Source of the DNA: Microbacterium profundi
Lineage (GTDB): Bacteria; Actinomycetota; Actinomycetes; Actinomycetales; Microbacteriaceae
Direction of reading: 5' to 3'
DNA length: 64,000 nt
Assembly: GCF_000763375.1 (NCBI RefSeq)
Contig: NZ_JPSY01000004.1
Location: forward strand, 186,001 to 250,000
Both the position numbers and the translations under genes were made by a program. This document shows positions 31,719-40,039 of this stretch, piece by piece. The notes under the pieces were generated by a model. That model ran no database searches and was not told the DNA's origin. It saw only the letters and a program-made list of their open reading frames with translations. Position 1 is the first letter of the stretch. Each line of letters opens with the position of its first letter.

Positions 31719-32497
31719 CCCGTACCCCGCTGATCGCGGGCAACTGGAAGATGAATCTCGACCACCTGCAGGCGGTCGCGTTCGTGCAGAAGCTGCATTG
31801 GGCGCTCAAGGACGCCAAGCACGAGGACGGCTCTGTCGAGGTGGCGGTCTTCCCGCCGTTCACCGACATCCGCAGCGTGCAGACGCTGATCGACGCGGAC
31901 AAGATCCCCTTCGCTCTCGGTGCGCAGGATGTCTCGGCGCACGATTCCGGTGCATACACCGGTGAGGTCTCGGGTGCGTTCCTCGCGAAGCTCGACGCCA
32001 AATACGTCATCATCGGCCACTCCGAGCGCCGTGAGTACCACGCAGAGTCGGACGACGTCGTGGCAGGCAAGGTGCAGGCGGCGCTCAAGCACGGCCTCGT
32101 ACCGGTGATCTGCGTCGGCGAGACCGCAGAGGACCTGGAGAAGTTCGGCGCGAGCGCCGTGCCCGCTGGCCAGTTGGAGGCAGCGTTGAAGGGCGTTCCG
32201 GCATCCGCTGACATCGTCGTCGCCTATGAGCCCGTGTGGGCGATCGGTTCAGGCCAGGCGGCGACCCCGCAGCAGGCGCAGGATGTCTGCGCCGCGCTGC
32301 GCGGAGTCCTCGCGAAGTCGCTCGATGAGGACGCCGCTGCGCGCACCCGCATCCTCTACGGCGGATCGGTGAAGGCGGCGAACATCGCCAGCTTCATGCG
32401 TGAGCCCGACGTGGACGGCGCACTGGTCGGCGGGGCGAGTCTCGTCGTCGACGACTTCGCCGCGATCATCCGGTTCGAAAAGCACGTCGGAGTGTAA
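31709..32497 (+). CDS. tpiA: Triosephosphate isomerase
   Basis: Interconverts dihydroxyacetone phosphate and glyceraldehyde-3-phosphate. The 262-residue TIM barrel has LIAGNWKMNLD with the active lysine, IGHSERREYH with the catalytic histidine, VVAYEPVWAIGSG with the catalytic glutamate and flexible loop 6, and the phosphate-binding ILYGGSVKAANI and VGGASL at the end. The ATG at 31709 overlaps the last ten bases of pgk, and its protein starts MGITRTPLIAGNWKMN. Closed by a terminator 4 bp after the stop. Confidence 0.98.
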   Translation: MGITRTPLIAGNWKMNLDHLQAVAFVQKLHWALKDAKHEDGSVEVAVFPPFTDIRSVQTLIDADKIPFALGAQDVSAHDSGAYTGEVSGAFLAKLDAKYVIIGHSERREYHAESDDVVAGKVQAALKHGLVPVICVGETAEDLEKFGASAVPAGQLEAALKGVPASADIVVAYEPVWAIGSGQAATPQQAQDVCAALRGVLAKSLDEDAAARTRILYGGSVKAANIASFMREPDVDGALVGGASLVVDDFAAIIRFEKHVGV

Positions 32498-32500
32498 GTG

Positions 32501-32524
32501 GTGACGGGGCTGCGGCCCCGTCAC
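32501..32524 (+). terminator. Intrinsic terminator of gap-pgk-tpiA
   Basis: Perfect 10-bp stem GTGACGGGGC / GCCCCGTCAC with a TGCG loop, right after tpiA. The secG promoter TATACT begins 5 bp later. Confidence 0.85.
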
Positions 32525-32528
32525 TGCG

Positions 32529-32534
32529 TATACT
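32529..32534 (+). promoter_or_regulatory. Putative -10 element of secG-rbpA
   Basis: TATACT, 46 bp upstream of the secG GTG. A GAAAGG ribosome-binding sequence lies about 10 nt before the start. Confidence 0.5.
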
Positions 32535-32579
32535 TGACCCTTACGGGCAGACAACAGCCCCTTCGAAAGGCTCTTCTTC

Positions 32580-32828
32580 GTGGCAATTCTTGAGTTCGTC
32601 CTTCAGGTCCTGCTGGGCATCACCAGCGTCCTGCTGACACTCCTCATCCTTCTCCACAAGGGCCGCGGTGGCGGTCTGTCCGACATGTTCGGCGGTGGGA
32701 TGACCTCTGCGGTCGGCTCGTCCGGTCTCGCGGAGCGAAACCTCAACCGTTTCACCATCGTCCTTGCGCTCGTGTGGTTCATCTCCATCGTCGCGCTCGG
32801 ACTCATCACGAAGCTCGAGGTGATCTGA
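32580..32828 (+). CDS. secG: Protein translocase subunit SecG
   Basis: An 82-residue membrane protein of the SecYEG channel. Two transmembrane helices (ILEFVLQVLLGITSVLLTLLILLHKG and IVLALVWFISIVALGLI) flank the conserved loop GRGGGLSDMFGGGMTSAVGSSGLAERNLNR. It helps SecA-driven export. The GTG at 32580 is the only sensible start. Its position after tpiA is the usual actinobacterial order. Confidence 0.96.
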   Translation: MAILEFVLQVLLGITSVLLTLLILLHKGRGGGLSDMFGGGMTSAVGSSGLAERNLNRFTIVLALVWFISIVALGLITKLEVI

Positions 32829-32830
32829 CC

Positions 32831-33187
32831 ATGGCCAGTGGAGGAAACGCGATCCGCGGAACCCGTGTGGGCTCAGGCCCCATGGGGGAGCAGGACCACG
32901 GCTACCACGCCGACCGTACCGCCGTGTCGTACTGGGATGCGCTCGGGAACGAGACGGTCCGCCACTTCGCTGCGGGGCTCCCTGAAGAGGAGATCCCCGA
33001 GACGATCGACCACCCGCAGTCCGGGCTTCCAGCCGGCCGCGACAAGGCGAACCCGCCGTCGCTTGCGAAGAACGAGCCGTACAAGACGCACCTCGCATAT
33101 GTGAAGGAGCGTCGTACCGACGATGAGGCGACACAGCTTCTCGATGACGCTCTCACGCAGCTGCGTGAGCGTCGCGGGCAGGCGTGA
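32831..33187 (+). CDS. rbpA: RNA polymerase-binding protein RbpA
   Basis: An actinobacteria-specific activator that binds the principal sigma factor and stabilises the open complex. The 118-residue product begins MASGGNAIRGTRVGSGPMGE. Next comes the core TAVSYWDALGNETVRHFA, then the sigma-binding C-terminal part PYKTHLAYVKERRTDDEATQLLDDALTQLRERRG. ATG 32831 has GAGGTGA upstream inside the end of secG, 2 bp apart. The zinc-ligating cysteines of Streptomyces RbpA are absent, as in many relatives. Confidence 0.93.
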   Translation: MASGGNAIRGTRVGSGPMGEQDHGYHADRTAVSYWDALGNETVRHFAAGLPEEEIPETIDHPQSGLPAGRDKANPPSLAKNEPYKTHLAYVKERRTDDEATQLLDDALTQLRERRGQA

Positions 33188-33215
33188 ACCAGCTTTTCCT
33201 CAACCCTTGACGAGA

Positions 33216-33241
33216 CCGTCGCGACGCACCCGTCGCGGCGG
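33216..33241 (+). terminator. Intrinsic terminator of secG-rbpA
   Basis: An 11-bp stem CCGTCGCGACG / CGTCGCGGCGG with a CACC loop, followed by TTTCGTCGT. It lies between convergent genes and may work in both directions. Confidence 0.75.
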
Positions 33242-33265
33242 TTTCGTCGTCCCGGCTGAATCAGC

Positions 33266-34477
33266 TCAGCGGCACCCGGTCGCCGTGTCGATCAGCGACT
33301 GCGGGGGAGGACCGTATGCGGAGGTACCGTTGGCGACGTCGGTGTAGCCCATACTGATGGCCCAGGCGGTCGCCCACGCCTCGATGTTCGCCTGATCCGA
33401 GTCGTCGTACATTTCGTCGCACTTGACGCTGATCGCATGACCGACCTCGTGCGCGACGAGCGCTTCGCTGCGCGCACCTGGCCAGTACGCGGCGACCGAG
33501 TTCGACAGTTCGATCGTCGCGTAGCCAGGATCGGCATACCACCAGGTGGCGTAGCCACCCATGCTGTCGGCGTAGCCGTAACCGTTCACGAGCTCGGACC
33601 AATCGAAGTCGAGCAGTACGCCTGGGGAGAGGGAACGTGCGAAGGCCTCGATCTGCAGGCGTGCTTCGTAGAGCGGTCCGCTCTTCTCAGCGAGCTCTGC
33701 CTGCTCAGATGTCAGCATCTGCGATGCGGCCGTCTCGAGATCGGTGTAGGCCGCAGCGGCGGTCTCATCGAAGGATCCCTTGCTCTGCTGCAGCCGCTCC
33801 GCAGCCGACCGCAGCGCGATGATGTCGAGGTTTCGGGCCGACACGTGTGCTGCCTCGAACCCCGAGGCAGCATCCGCGGCCGATGCGATCGCGGTGACAC
33901 CTGCGTCTTCGAGCGTGCGTGCCGCTTCGTCGGCCGACTGGCTGGCGGTGTCAAAGTCATCGACGAGTTCGTCGGTCGCATCGCGGTCGGCGTTCAACTG
34001 AGTAGTCTCGCCGAAAAGTTCCCATGCCCAGGTCGGTTTCTCGTCGGCTGCTGGGAGTTGCTGCTCTCGGACCGCCGTTCCGTCCGCGACTGCTGTCTCC
34101 GCTTCGCCGACAGTTTTGATCAGCACTTCCTTCGAGGCGGCATCCATGAGGACGCTGGCGTCATGGCCCGCGATTCCGGATGCGACGGCGAGAGTGCCTT
34201 CGAGCGCAGCCAGTTCATCGTCGAGAAGGCGGACGCCGTCCTCGGCGTCATCGATCGCATCCTCGAAGCCGGTGAGGGCGTCGTCGTAACCGAGGTTCGC
34301 TCCGATCTGCACGGCAGCGCATCCGCCCGCCACCAACACGATGCCGAGAGCGCCCCAGATCACAGAGCTTCGCCTTCTGTGCGATCTCGGCGCGGGTGCC
34401 GGTACTGCAGCGACTGGTGCGCCGAAGGCTGTGCCGAGGGCGTGACCGCCTCGAGGAGGAACTGACGGTGCGGTCAC
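33266..34477 (-). CDS. Membrane-anchored coiled-coil protein with HEVGH metalloprotease motif
   Basis: A 403-residue protein not assigned to a named family. Residues 1-36 are Pro/Ala/Arg-rich and probably cytoplasmic. One transmembrane helix at about 37-58 includes a Cys. Residues 62-280 are Glu/Asp/Ala-rich helices likely to form a coiled coil outside the cell. The C-terminal 120 residues hold WWYADPGYATIELS, then HEVGH at 343-347 and NIEAWATAW with Glu366. This is the layout of a gluzincin-like zinc site, in which two His plus a downstream Glu bind zinc and the motif Glu is catalytic. AGGAGG precedes the GTG. No partner gene is adjacent. A surface peptidase is inferred. Confidence 0.7.
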   Translation of the reverse strand: MTAPSVPPRGGHALGTAFGAPVAAVPAPAPRSHRRRSSVIWGALGIVLVAGGCAAVQIGANLGYDDALTGFEDAIDDAEDGVRLLDDELAALEGTLAVASGIAGHDASVLMDAASKEVLIKTVGEAETAVADGTAVREQQLPAADEKPTWAWELFGETTQLNADRDATDELVDDFDTASQSADEAARTLEDAGVTAIASAADAASGFEAAHVSARNLDIIALRSAAERLQQSKGSFDETAAAAYTDLETAASQMLTSEQAELAEKSGPLYEARLQIEAFARSLSPGVLLDFDWSELVNGYGYADSMGGYATWWYADPGYATIELSNSVAAYWPGARSEALVAHEVGHAISVKCDEMYDDSDQANIEAWATAWAISMGYTDVANGTSAYGPPPQSLIDTATGCR

Positions 34478-34499
34478 GAATCCTCCTGAGGAGAAGTGG

Positions 34500-34570
34500 A
34501 GGGGCTGACGAGAATCGAACTCGCATCATCTGTTTGGAAGACAGAGGCTTTACCACTAAGCTACAGCCCC
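34500..34570 (-). tRNA. tRNA-Gly (anticodon TCC)
   Basis: Read on the minus strand it gives a full cloverleaf. The acceptor is GGGGCTG/CAGCCCC, the D arm GCTT/AAGC, the anticodon arm TCTGT-CTTCCAA-ACAGA with TCC, and the T arm GCGAG-TTCGATT-CTCGT. The discriminator base is T and CCA is encoded directly after it (34497-34499). Confidence 0.96.
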
Positions 34571-34678
34571 GGAATCCGACCCTCTGGAGGGCGCGGAAGC
34601 CGACCTGACAATCATAGCGGACGATGAGGCAGCTCCTGTCCGTTAGACTCGACGAGGCCGTTCCCGCGCGCGGGGTCA

Positions 34679-34752
34679 CGGGGCGTAGCTCAGCTTGGTA
34701 GAGCGCCCGCTTTGGGAGCGGGAAGTCGCAGGTTCAAATCCTGTCGCCCCGA
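34679..34752 (+). tRNA. tRNA-Pro (anticodon TGG)
   Basis: Cloverleaf with acceptor CGGGGCG/CGCCCCG, D arm GCTC/GAGC, anticodon arm CCCGC-TTTGGGA-GCGGG with TGG, and T arm GCAGG-TTCAAAT-CCTGT. CCA is encoded at 34753-34755. A TAGACT -10 lies at 34644-34649. Confidence 0.96.
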
Positions 34753-34815
34753 CCACGGCCCTCCATACCTCACGACCGCATGATCACGCGGAAATCACAA
34801 GGAGAACACACAAGC

Positions 34816-36264
34816 ATGGCGAACAGCACCGTTGAGAAGCTGACCCCGACCCGGGCCAAGCTCACCATCACGGTCACCCCGGACGAACTCAAGCCCAGCG
34901 TCGCGCACGCGTATGAGCACATCGCCCAGGACGTCCAGATCCCCGGTTTCCGCAAGGGCAAGGTCCCGGCTCCGATCATCGACCAGCGCATCGGCCGCGG
35001 CGCGGTCATCGAGCACGCCGTCAACGAGGGCCTCGACAAGTTCTTCCGCGAGGCTGCGAACGAGCAGAACCTTCGCGTCGTCGGTCGTCCCTCCGCTGAC
35101 ATCACCCAGTGGCCGAACGAGAAGGACTTCTCCGGCGATCTGATCGTCGAGGTCGAGGTCGACGTGCGTCCCGAGATCGAGGTTCCCTCGTTCGACGACA
35201 TCACCCTGACGGTCGATGCCGTCGAGACCGATGAGGCCGCGCTCGATGCGGAACTCGACACGCTGCGTGCACGCTTCGGCACACTCATCCCCGTCGACCG
35301 CCCCGCCGCGAAGGGTGACTTCGTCGAGCTCGACCTGGTCGCTACGATCGACGGCGCCGAGATCGACCGCGCCGAGGGCGTGTCCTACGAGGTCGGCTCC
35401 GGTGAGATGCTCGAAGGCATCGACGACGCGATCGAGTCCCTCACCGCAGGCGAGGACACCACCTTCAACTCCAAGCTCGTGGGCGGCGACCACGCCGGCT
35501 CCGAGGCTGAGGTCTCCGTCTCCGTCAAGGCTGTCAAGGAGCGCGAGCTTCCCGAGGCCGACGACGACTTCGCTCAGATCGCGAGCGAATTCGACACGAT
35601 CGCAGAGCTGCGTGCAAGCCTCGCTGAGCGCGTGAGCGAGCAGGCCGTCTTCGGCCAGGGTTCGGCTGCTCGCGACCAGCTCATCGAGACGCTGCTCGAG
35701 AAGATCGACATCCCCGTGCCGCCGAAGCTCATCGAAGACGAGGTGCACAACCACCTCGAGGGTGAGAACCGCCTCGAGGACGACGTGCACCGCGCAGAGG
35801 TCACCGAGGCGAGCGAGAAGCAGTTCCGCACGCAGGTGCTGCTCGACACGATCGCCGAGCAGGCCGATGTGCAGGTCTCGCAGGAGGAGCTCAGCCAGTA
35901 CATCATCCAGTCCGCAGCGCAGTACGGCATGGCTCCCCAGGAGTTCGTCGAGGCTCTGCAGTCGTCGAACCAGCTCCCCGCCCTGGCCGGAGAGGTCGCC
36001 CGCAACAAGGCTCTCGCCGTCGCACTCGGCAAGGTGAAGGTCGTCGACTCCAACGGCAAAACCGTTGACCTGTCTGGCTTCGTCGCCGTCGACGACGAGG
36101 CCGAGTCCGTTGAGACCGAGGCTGCCGCCGAGGAGAAGCCCGCGAAGAAGGCTGCGGCGAAGAAGGCTTCGGCCAAGAAGGACGACGACGCTGAGAAGCC
36201 CGCCGCCAAGAAGCCGGCAGCCAAGAAGGCTCCGGCCAAGAAGGCTGCCGACAAGGCCGAGTGA
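34816..36264 (+). CDS. tig: Trigger factor (ribosome-bound peptidyl-prolyl isomerase chaperone)
   Basis: Binds near the ribosome exit tunnel and shields nascent chains. 482 residues. The N-terminal ribosome-binding domain carries the signature [17 protein letters not shown]. The FKBP-like isomerase domain is at about 160-245 ([17 protein letters not shown]...[19 protein letters not shown]), and the C-terminal chaperone arms are at about 250-420. From about residue 430 the protein ends in a tail of repeated [19 protein letters not shown] units, which is unusual for the family at large. The ATG at 34816 is preceded by AAGGAGA. It is clustered with clpP1, clpP2 and (6 kb on) clpX, the common tig-clpP-clpX neighbourhood. 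Confidence 0.97.
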   Translation: MANSTVEKLTPTRAKLTITVTPDELKPSVAHAYEHIAQDVQIPGFRKGKVPAPIIDQRIGRGAVIEHAVNEGLDKFFREAANEQNLRVVGRPSADITQWPNEKDFSGDLIVEVEVDVRPEIEVPSFDDITLTVDAVETDEAALDAELDTLRARFGTLIPVDRPAAKGDFVELDLVATIDGAEIDRAEGVSYEVGSGEMLEGIDDAIESLTAGEDTTFNSKLVGGDHAGSEAEVSVSVKAVKERELPEADDDFAQIASEFDTIAELRASLAERVSEQAVFGQGSAARDQLIETLLEKIDIPVPPKLIEDEVHNHLEGENRLEDDVHRAEVTEASEKQFRTQVLLDTIAEQADVQVSQEELSQYIIQSAAQYGMAPQEFVEALQSSNQLPALAGEVARNKALAVALGKVKVVDSNGKTVDLSGFVAVDDEAESVETEAAAEEKPAKKAAAKKASAKKDDDAEKPAAKKPAAKKAPAKKAADKAE

Positions 36265-36282
36265 TCGCACCCCGATCGTGAC

Positions 36283-36314
36283 GAAAGGACGGATGCTGCG
36301 GCATCCGTCCTTTC
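36283..36314 (+). terminator. Intrinsic terminator of tig
   Basis: Perfect 14-bp stem GAAAGGACGGATGC / GCATCCGTCCTTTC with a TGCG loop, 18 bp after the tig stop. Confidence 0.9.
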
Positions 36315-36483
36315 GCGTATGAGGAGACGACATGAAGAAGTGGGAAAACCGCATCGCTCGATGACCGCCTACGCTCGGGAGATCGGCGAGCGCGACACCT
36401 TGATATGCCGACGGCGAACACGGCCTGACCGCCGAGTGTGCGCCGGTAGATTCGAATCACCGAACACGGAAACAGGAGCTGAA

Positions 36484-37077
36484 ATGGCTGAACCCCTAGT
36501 CGCGACGAGCGTCTTCGACAGACTGCTGAAGGATCGCATCATCTGGCTTGGATCCGAGGTGCGTGACGAGAACGCCAACGAGATCTGCGCGAAGATCCTT
36601 CTTCTTGCTGCAGAAGACTCGGACAAAGACATCTTCCTCTACATCAACTCACCCGGTGGCTCGATCACCGCGGGCATGGCCATCTACGACACGATGCAGT
36701 TCGTCCCGAACGACATCGTGACCGTCGGCATCGGCATGGCGGCGTCCATGGGACAGCTGCTGCTGACCGCCGGCACGAAGGGCAAGCGCTACATCACACC
36801 GAACGCGCGTGTGCTGCTGCACCAGCCGCACGGCGGCTTCGGCGGAACGTCCAGCGACATCCAGACGCAGGCGCAGCTGATCCTCTCGATGAAGAAGCGT
36901 CTCGCGGAGATCACGGCAGGCCAGACCGGCAAGACGGTCGAGCAGATCAACGCCGACGGTGACCGCGACCGCTGGTTCACCGCTGACGAGGCCCTCGAGT
37001 ACGGCTTCGTCGACCACATCCGCGAATCGGCTGCCGACGTCATCGGTGGCGGCGGAACCGACCAGGACGCCAAGTAA
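36484..37077 (+). CDS. clpP1: ATP-dependent Clp protease proteolytic subunit 1
   Basis: A serine peptidase subunit of 197 residues. It forms a mixed ClpP1P2 tetradecamer that degrades substrates fed by ClpX or ClpC. Motifs: [47 protein letters not shown], the nucleophile serine in [16 protein letters not shown], the histidine in VLLHQPHGG, and [18 protein letters not shown] with the catalytic aspartate. I chose ATG 36484 (AGGAG 8 nt upstream) because the open frame before it lacks family similarity. A TAGATT -10 lies about 35 bp upstream. Confidence 0.97.
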   Translation: MAEPLVATSVFDRLLKDRIIWLGSEVRDENANEICAKILLLAAEDSDKDIFLYINSPGGSITAGMAIYDTMQFVPNDIVTVGIGMAASMGQLLLTAGTKGKRYITPNARVLLHQPHGGFGGTSSDIQTQAQLILSMKKRLAEITAGQTGKTVEQINADGDRDRWFTADEALEYGFVDHIRESAADVIGGGGTDQDAK

Positions 37078-37096
37078 CGGATTCGAAAGGCCGCAT

Positions 37097-37744
37097 ATGT
37101 ACACTCCCACTTTCCAATCCGCAGGCAACCTGCCTTCCAGCCGCTACGTGCTTCCGCAGTTCGAGGAGCGCACGGCATACGGCTTCAAGCGTCAGGACCC
37201 GTACAACAAGCTCTTCGAAGACCGTGTGATCTTCCTGGGCGTGCAGGTCGACGATGCGTCAGCAGATGACGTGATGGCGCAGCTCCTCGTCCTGGAGAGC
37301 CAGGATGCTGAGCGTGACATCACGATGTACATCAACTCGCCCGGTGGCTCGTTCACCGCGATGACGGCGATCTACGACACGATGCAGTATGTCGCGCCGC
37401 ACATTCAGACCGTGGTACTCGGACAGGCAGCCTCGGCTGCGTCAGTACTGCTGGCTGCTGGTGCACCCGGCAAGCGCCTTGCGCTGCCCAACGCACGCAT
37501 CCTCATCCACCAGCCCGCGATGGGCGAGGCTGGGCAGGGGCAGGCATCCGACATCGAGATCCAGGCTGCGGAGATCCTCCGCATGCGCACCTGGCTCGAA
37601 GAGACCATGGCCAAGCACACCGGCAAGCCGGTCGAGCAGGTCAACCGCGACATCGACCGCGACAACATCCTCTCCGCCGCCGAGGCACTCGAGTACGGCA
37701 TCGTCGACCAGGTGCTCACCACGCGCAAGCGCATCTCCTCGTAA
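37097..37744 (+). CDS. clpP2: ATP-dependent Clp protease proteolytic subunit 2
   Basis: The second ClpP subunit, 215 residues, co-transcribed 19 bp after clpP1. It has an N-terminal extension MYTPTFQSAGNLPSSRYVLPQFEERTAYGFKRQDPY, the oligomerisation and active-site motifs [19 protein letters not shown], serine in LGQAASAASVLLAAG, histidine in ILIHQPAMGEAGQGQASD, and DIDRDNILSAAEALEYGIVD. Actinobacterial ClpP2 normally interacts with the ATPases. The GAAAGG ribosome site fits ATG 37097. Confidence 0.97.
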   Translation: MYTPTFQSAGNLPSSRYVLPQFEERTAYGFKRQDPYNKLFEDRVIFLGVQVDDASADDVMAQLLVLESQDAERDITMYINSPGGSFTAMTAIYDTMQYVAPHIQTVVLGQAASAASVLLAAGAPGKRLALPNARILIHQPAMGEAGQGQASDIEIQAAEILRMRTWLEETMAKHTGKPVEQVNRDIDRDNILSAAEALEYGIVDQVLTTRKRISS

Positions 37745-37754
37745 CTCGGTTCCT

Positions 37755-37788
37755 CAAAGGGCTGCAGTCTTCGGACTGCAGCCCTTTG
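37755..37788 (+). terminator. Intrinsic terminator of clpP1-clpP2
   Basis: Perfect 15-bp stem CAAAGGGCTGCAGTC / GACTGCAGCCCTTTG with a TTCG tetraloop, 10 bp after the stop. Confidence 0.93.
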
Positions 37789-37823
37789 TCGTGTCCGGAT
37801 GCGGTGGTTCACCCGTAGAGTGC

Positions 37824-37900
37824 GCTTCGTTCGGAGAAATGCGCTTGGCTCGGATGAAATCCGAGGTTTCGCTCCGAAGAACGAGCATTTCTCCGAAGCA
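37824..37900. repeat. Palindromic hairpin repeat, copy 1 (degenerate)
   Basis: Left arm TTCGGAGAAATGC (37830-37842) pairs exactly with GCATTTCTCCGAA (37885-37897). The inner segments GGCTCGG and CTCCGAAGAACG pair imperfectly. The sequence resembles the two better-preserved copies at 60206 and 61243. It lies between the clpP terminator and the promoter of the SorC-type regulator gene. Confidence 0.7.
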
Positions 37901-37998
37901 CGTGCACGGCGAGGACGCGATGGCGACAGCGAATGCGCGCCCACAGTTGCGATCTATGCGCATGTGAGCAGCGGCATGCGCGACCGTGTGCTCATGCG

Positions 37999-38004
37999 TA
38001 GACT
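37999..38004 (+). promoter_or_regulatory. Putative -10 element of the deoxyribose operon
   Basis: TAGACT, 22 bp before the GTG of the regulator gene. It leaves room for the AAGGGAGG ribosome site, so this transcript has a short leader. Confidence 0.5.
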
Positions 38005-38026
38005 CGGAAACGGAAGGGAGGATGCC

Positions 38027-38962
38027 GTGGACGAAGATCTGCTCACCGTGCGAGTCGCAGAGCTCTACTATGACGAGGCGAAGACGCAGGACGAGATCGG
38101 CGCCCTCCTCAAGATCTCACGCTGGAAGGTCGGGCGACTGCTCACCCAGGCGCGGGAGAAGGGCATCGTGCGGATCGAGATCGTGCATCCGCGTGCCCGC
38201 AAGCTCAATCTCGAACGTGAGATCACCGAGCGTTTCGGTCTCGCTGACGCGGTCGTGGTGCCGATGCCGGATGACGAGAGCACGACTCTCGATCGAGTCG
38301 CCCAGGCCGCAGCAGATCATCTGACGGCCCTTCGCCCGGTACCCCGCACCCTCGGCGTCAGCTGGGGCCGCACGCTCACCGCCGTCGCCGAAGCGCTGCC
38401 GGAGGGATGGGCGAGCGGCGTGACCGTCGTGCAGCTCAACGGCGGCGTCAGCGTCAATCGACGTTCTGGTGGGGCGGCGAGCCTCGCCATGACGATCGCT
38501 CAGCGCGCCGGCGGGCAGGCGACACTTCTGCCCAGCCCCGCGATCCTGGAACGCGTCGAGACGAAGCAGGCGATCGAGGCTGATCGGACTGTCTCGGCCA
38601 TCTTGGAGCAGGCTGCCGAGGCGCAGGCCTATCTGTACTCTGCCGGCCCGGCCGACGCGTCATCCGCTCACGTCGAGAACGGCTACCTGACGCCCGCAGA
38701 CGTCGAGGAACTCGCTCGTCGCGGCGCTGTCGGCGATGTGCTGGGACGCTACATCGACGCGGACGGCAACATCGTCGATTCGCAGCTCGATGCACGAACG
38801 GTCGGCGTCAGTCTTGAGCGCCTGCGATCGGCGAAGCAGGCGATCTTCGTCACCGCCGGTGCCCTGAAGCATGACATCGCGCGTACAGTCGTGACCAGCG
38901 GCCTGTGCAGCGTTCTGGTGACCGACGAGAACACAGCCCGAGCATTGTTGGAGGAACGATGA
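38027..38962 (+). CDS. SorC/DeoR-type sugar-phosphate-responsive regulator
   Basis: A 311-residue transcription factor. Residues 1-60 form the SorC-type helix-turn-helix (RVAELYYDEAKTQDEIGALLKISRWKVGRLLTQAREKGIVRIEI). Residues 65-311 are the sugar-phosphate-binding domain (LGVSWGRTLTAVAEALP, VVQLNGGVS, DASSAHVENGYLTPADVEELARRGAVGDVLGRYID). The GTG 38027 follows a strong GGGAGG, and the -10 at 37999 rules out starts further upstream. It is coupled by a 4-bp overlap to deoC, so it probably represses this operon until deoxyribose-5-phosphate or a related phosphate appears. Confidence 0.88.
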   Translation: MDEDLLTVRVAELYYDEAKTQDEIGALLKISRWKVGRLLTQAREKGIVRIEIVHPRARKLNLEREITERFGLADAVVVPMPDDESTTLDRVAQAAADHLTALRPVPRTLGVSWGRTLTAVAEALPEGWASGVTVVQLNGGVSVNRRSGGAASLAMTIAQRAGGQATLLPSPAILERVETKQAIEADRTVSAILEQAAEAQAYLYSAGPADASSAHVENGYLTPADVEELARRGAVGDVLGRYIDADGNIVDSQLDARTVGVSLERLRSAKQAIFVTAGALKHDIARTVVTSGLCSVLVTDENTARALLEER

Positions 38963-39960
38963 CGACCAAAGAACTCACCCGCCGCACCGCGGTGGATGTG
39001 CTGGGCGGAGAGCCCGACGATGCCACGCTGCGTCGCTTCCTGCACGGACTCCCGGGAGTGGATGCGACCGGACTGGAGCAGCGCGCTTCAGGCCTCGGCA
39101 CGCGTTCGATCAAGACGACGTCCAAGGCGTGGGCGATCGATAAGATCATCTCGCTGATCGACCTCACCACTCTCGAGGGCGCTGACACTCCCGGCAAGGT
39201 GCGTTCGCTCGTCGCCAAGGCGAAGACGCCGGATGCCGGTGACCAGACGACTCCGCTCGTCGCGGCCGTCTGCGTCTACGGCGACATGGTCGGATACGCC
39301 GTCGATGCGCTCGGCGCGCTGCATGGCGACCCTGACGACGGGAAGATCTCCGTCGCTGCAGTGGCGACGGCGTTCCCCAGCGGCCGCTCATCGCTCGCGA
39401 TCAAGCTCGCGGACACCGCCGAGGCTGTCGCGGCCGGCGCCGACGAGATCGACATGGTGATCGACCGCGGAGCGTTCCTCTCGGGACGCTACGGGCTCGT
39501 GTTCGACCAGATCGCCGCTGTGAAGGAAGCGTGCCGCCGCGAGGACGGCAGCCATGCCTCACTCAAGGTCATCCTCGAGACCGGCGAGCTCAACACCTAC
39601 GACAACATCAAGCGTGCGTCATGGCTCGGCATCCTCGCGGGCGGCGACTTCATCAAGACGTCCACCGGCAAGGTGCAGCCCGCGGCGACGCTGCCCACCA
39701 CGCTGCTCATGCTCGAGACCGTGCGCGACTGGTACCGGGCGACCGGCGAGAAGATCGGCGTGAAGCCCGCCGGCGGCATCCGCACATCCAAGGACGCCAT
39801 CAAGTACATCGTCACAGTCGCCGAGACCGCGGGGGAGGAGTGGCTCCAGCCGCACCTGTTCCGCTTCGGTGCGTCGAGCCTGCTCAACGACGTGCTGCTG
39901 CAGCGTCAGAAGATGACCACCGGCCACTACTCCGGCCCCGACTACGTCACGATCGACTGA
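38959..39960 (+). CDS. deoC: Deoxyribose-phosphate aldolase
   Basis: Splits 2-deoxyribose-5-phosphate into acetaldehyde and glyceraldehyde-3-phosphate. A class I aldolase of 333 residues. The Schiff-base lysine is Lys233 in GGDFIKTSTGK. Other motifs are LIDLTTLEGADTPGKVRSLV, AVATAFPSGRSSLAIKL, ADEIDMVIDRGAFLSG, LKVILETGEL and GVKPAGGIRTSKDAI with the second lysine. It is the longer actinobacterial/eukaryotic type with an N-terminal extension of about 60 residues. The acetaldehyde product is presumably oxidised by the dehydrogenase encoded next. Confidence 0.95.
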   Translation: MTTKELTRRTAVDVLGGEPDDATLRRFLHGLPGVDATGLEQRASGLGTRSIKTTSKAWAIDKIISLIDLTTLEGADTPGKVRSLVAKAKTPDAGDQTTPLVAAVCVYGDMVGYAVDALGALHGDPDDGKISVAAVATAFPSGRSSLAIKLADTAEAVAAGADEIDMVIDRGAFLSGRYGLVFDQIAAVKEACRREDGSHASLKVILETGELNTYDNIKRASWLGILAGGDFIKTSTGKVQPAATLPTTLLMLETVRDWYRATGEKIGVKPAGGIRTSKDAIKYIVTVAETAGEEWLQPHLFRFGASSLLNDVLLQRQKMTTGHYSGPDYVTID

Positions 39961-39965
39961 GGATG

Positions 39966-39989
39966 CTTCGACCACTGAGCCTGTCGAAG
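39966..39989. repeat. Short dispersed repeat (TTCGACAGGCTCAG family)
   Basis: On the minus strand it reads CTTCGACAGGCTCAGTGG, nearly the same as the copy at 61597. CTTCGAC (39966-39972) and GTCGAAG (39983-39989) are perfectly complementary. It lies in the 79-bp gap between deoC and the dehydrogenase gene. Such short repeats are widespread between actinobacterial genes. Confidence 0.6.
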
Positions 39990-40039
39990 TGTCAGCAACC
40001 AGTTGGACGCCGCTTCGCGGTGAAAGGATAAGGATAGAT

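Noticed and set aside
33437..34465. A 342-codon plus-strand frame opposite the HEVGH protein
   Set aside because: No ribosome site and no coherent domains. The minus-strand reading has AGGAGG, a membrane helix, a coiled coil and a zinc motif.
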